Positions 63,661 to 64,000 of a DNA stretch of 64,000 nt are shown piece by piece. A model generated the notes under the pieces. The model saw nothing but the letters and a program-made list of their open reading frames with translations, was not told the DNA's origin and did no database searches. The stretch comes from Adiantum capillus-veneris (taxonomy: Eukaryota > Streptophyta > Polypodiopsida > Polypodiales > Pteridaceae), in contig CM043970.1 of NCBI GenBank assembly GCA_014529385.2, forward strand, positions 40,727,279-40,791,278, given 5' to 3'. The translations under genes and the position numbers were made by a program. Each line of letters starts with the position of its first letter. Positions within the stretch are counted from its first letter, which is position 1.

Positions 63661-64000
63661 ATGGATCCGCCTACCGAAGGGGAAGGGCCGGGTGTAGATA
63701 GCTACACCACCCCAAAAAAAACAACAGCTACGAGAAACAGAGATACTGTACTATCACCAGGATCATTACGAGTGGGGAAAACGTCCAAGATACATGATGA
63801 ACTAATGATGGAGAAGGTCCAGATGATGCTCAAATCAGAGCTAAACTACATGAGAGATGACATCAGGAAGGAAATGCACGCGAGCGCTGAGAGCTACAGG
63901 AACTCCATGTATGGAGACATGATGAGAGAACTAAGGAGAGAGATCCGCGTGATACAGAATGAGGAGATTCAGAACTTGAAAACGGAATTACGAAACCTAA
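63661..64000 (+). CDS. LINE ORF1-like protein, 3' cut by window edge
   Basis: The ATG at 63661 opens MDPPTEGEGPGVDSYTTPKK and stays open for 113 codons to the window end. After a Ser/Thr/Arg-rich head comes a Met/Glu/Arg-rich helical stretch (KIHDELMMEKVQMMLKSELN, then REIRVIQNEEIQNLKTELRN), coiled-coil-like as in L1-type ORF1 proteins. It differs from the LINE-B ORF1 head at 58415. It could be a longer LINE-B relative inserted in tandem, or another LINE family. Confidence 0.55.
   Translation, partial: MDPPTEGEGPGVDSYTTPKKTTATRNRDTVLSPGSLRVGKTSKIHDELMMEKVQMMLKSELNYMRDDIRKEMHASAESYRNSMYGDMMRELRREIRVIQNEEIQNLKTELRNL

Overview
The window looks like a nuclear chromosome segment from a land plant with a large, retrotransposon-swollen genome. 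A fern, lycophyte or gymnosperm fits best, but this is an inference. The one clear host gene is an ABCC-type (MRP) ABC transporter of the plant ABCC1/ABCC2 group on the + strand. Twenty-three exons (26763-58353) give one uninterrupted reading frame of about 1350 codons with GT-AG introns. The first exons (TMD0) and the last exon were not found. One intron is 23 kb long (28388-51482), and both it and the sequence upstream of 26763 are packed with nested retroelements.

Layout. 1-6716: degenerate LINE-A copy 1 (- strand). 6722-26166: a row of three LINE-B insertions (+) at a (TC)n tract. The first is split by a small non-autonomous LTR element (F, 7437-10366) and separated from the second by a 14-kb LTR element (D1, 10766-24940, -). 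D1 carries gag and protease remnants, an antisense KCS fragment and a DGAT2 fragment. The DGAT2 fragment is split by LINE-A copy 2 (11742-19901, -), which itself holds a truncated gypsy element (E, 15929-18606, +). 26763-28387: first ABCC exon block. 29426-51120: a three-LTR tandem element (D3/D4, +). D4 is split by D2 (36735-49758, -; ELMO and other cargo), and one LTR of D2 is split by a structurally full-length LINE-A (copy 4, 42621-49519, +). 51483-58353: remaining ABCC exons. 58415-63183: a LINE-B with both ORFs open, inserted in a (TC)n tract immediately after the donor of the last visible ABCC intron. 63190-64000: 5' part of another LINE, cut by the window edge.

Most striking points. 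(1) The D family has gag and protease but no reverse transcriptase, RNase H or integrase in any of four copies. Between protease and 3' LTR it has a cargo slot marked by a CTCGCCCCTA-type minisatellite, and the slot holds different host-gene pieces in different copies (KCS, DGAT2, ELMO domain, unknown). (2) LINE-B ends in (ATTTC)n rather than poly(A), keeps a short 3' hairpin in all four copies, and sits in (TC)n tracts, one copy having a perfect 16-bp target duplication. (3) LINE-A couples ORF1 and ORF2 through an ATGA overlap preserved in two copies. Insertion order can be read from target duplications: D3/D4, then D2, then LINE-A copy 4 on the right; LINE-B(i), then F and D1, then LINE-A copy 2, then E on the left.
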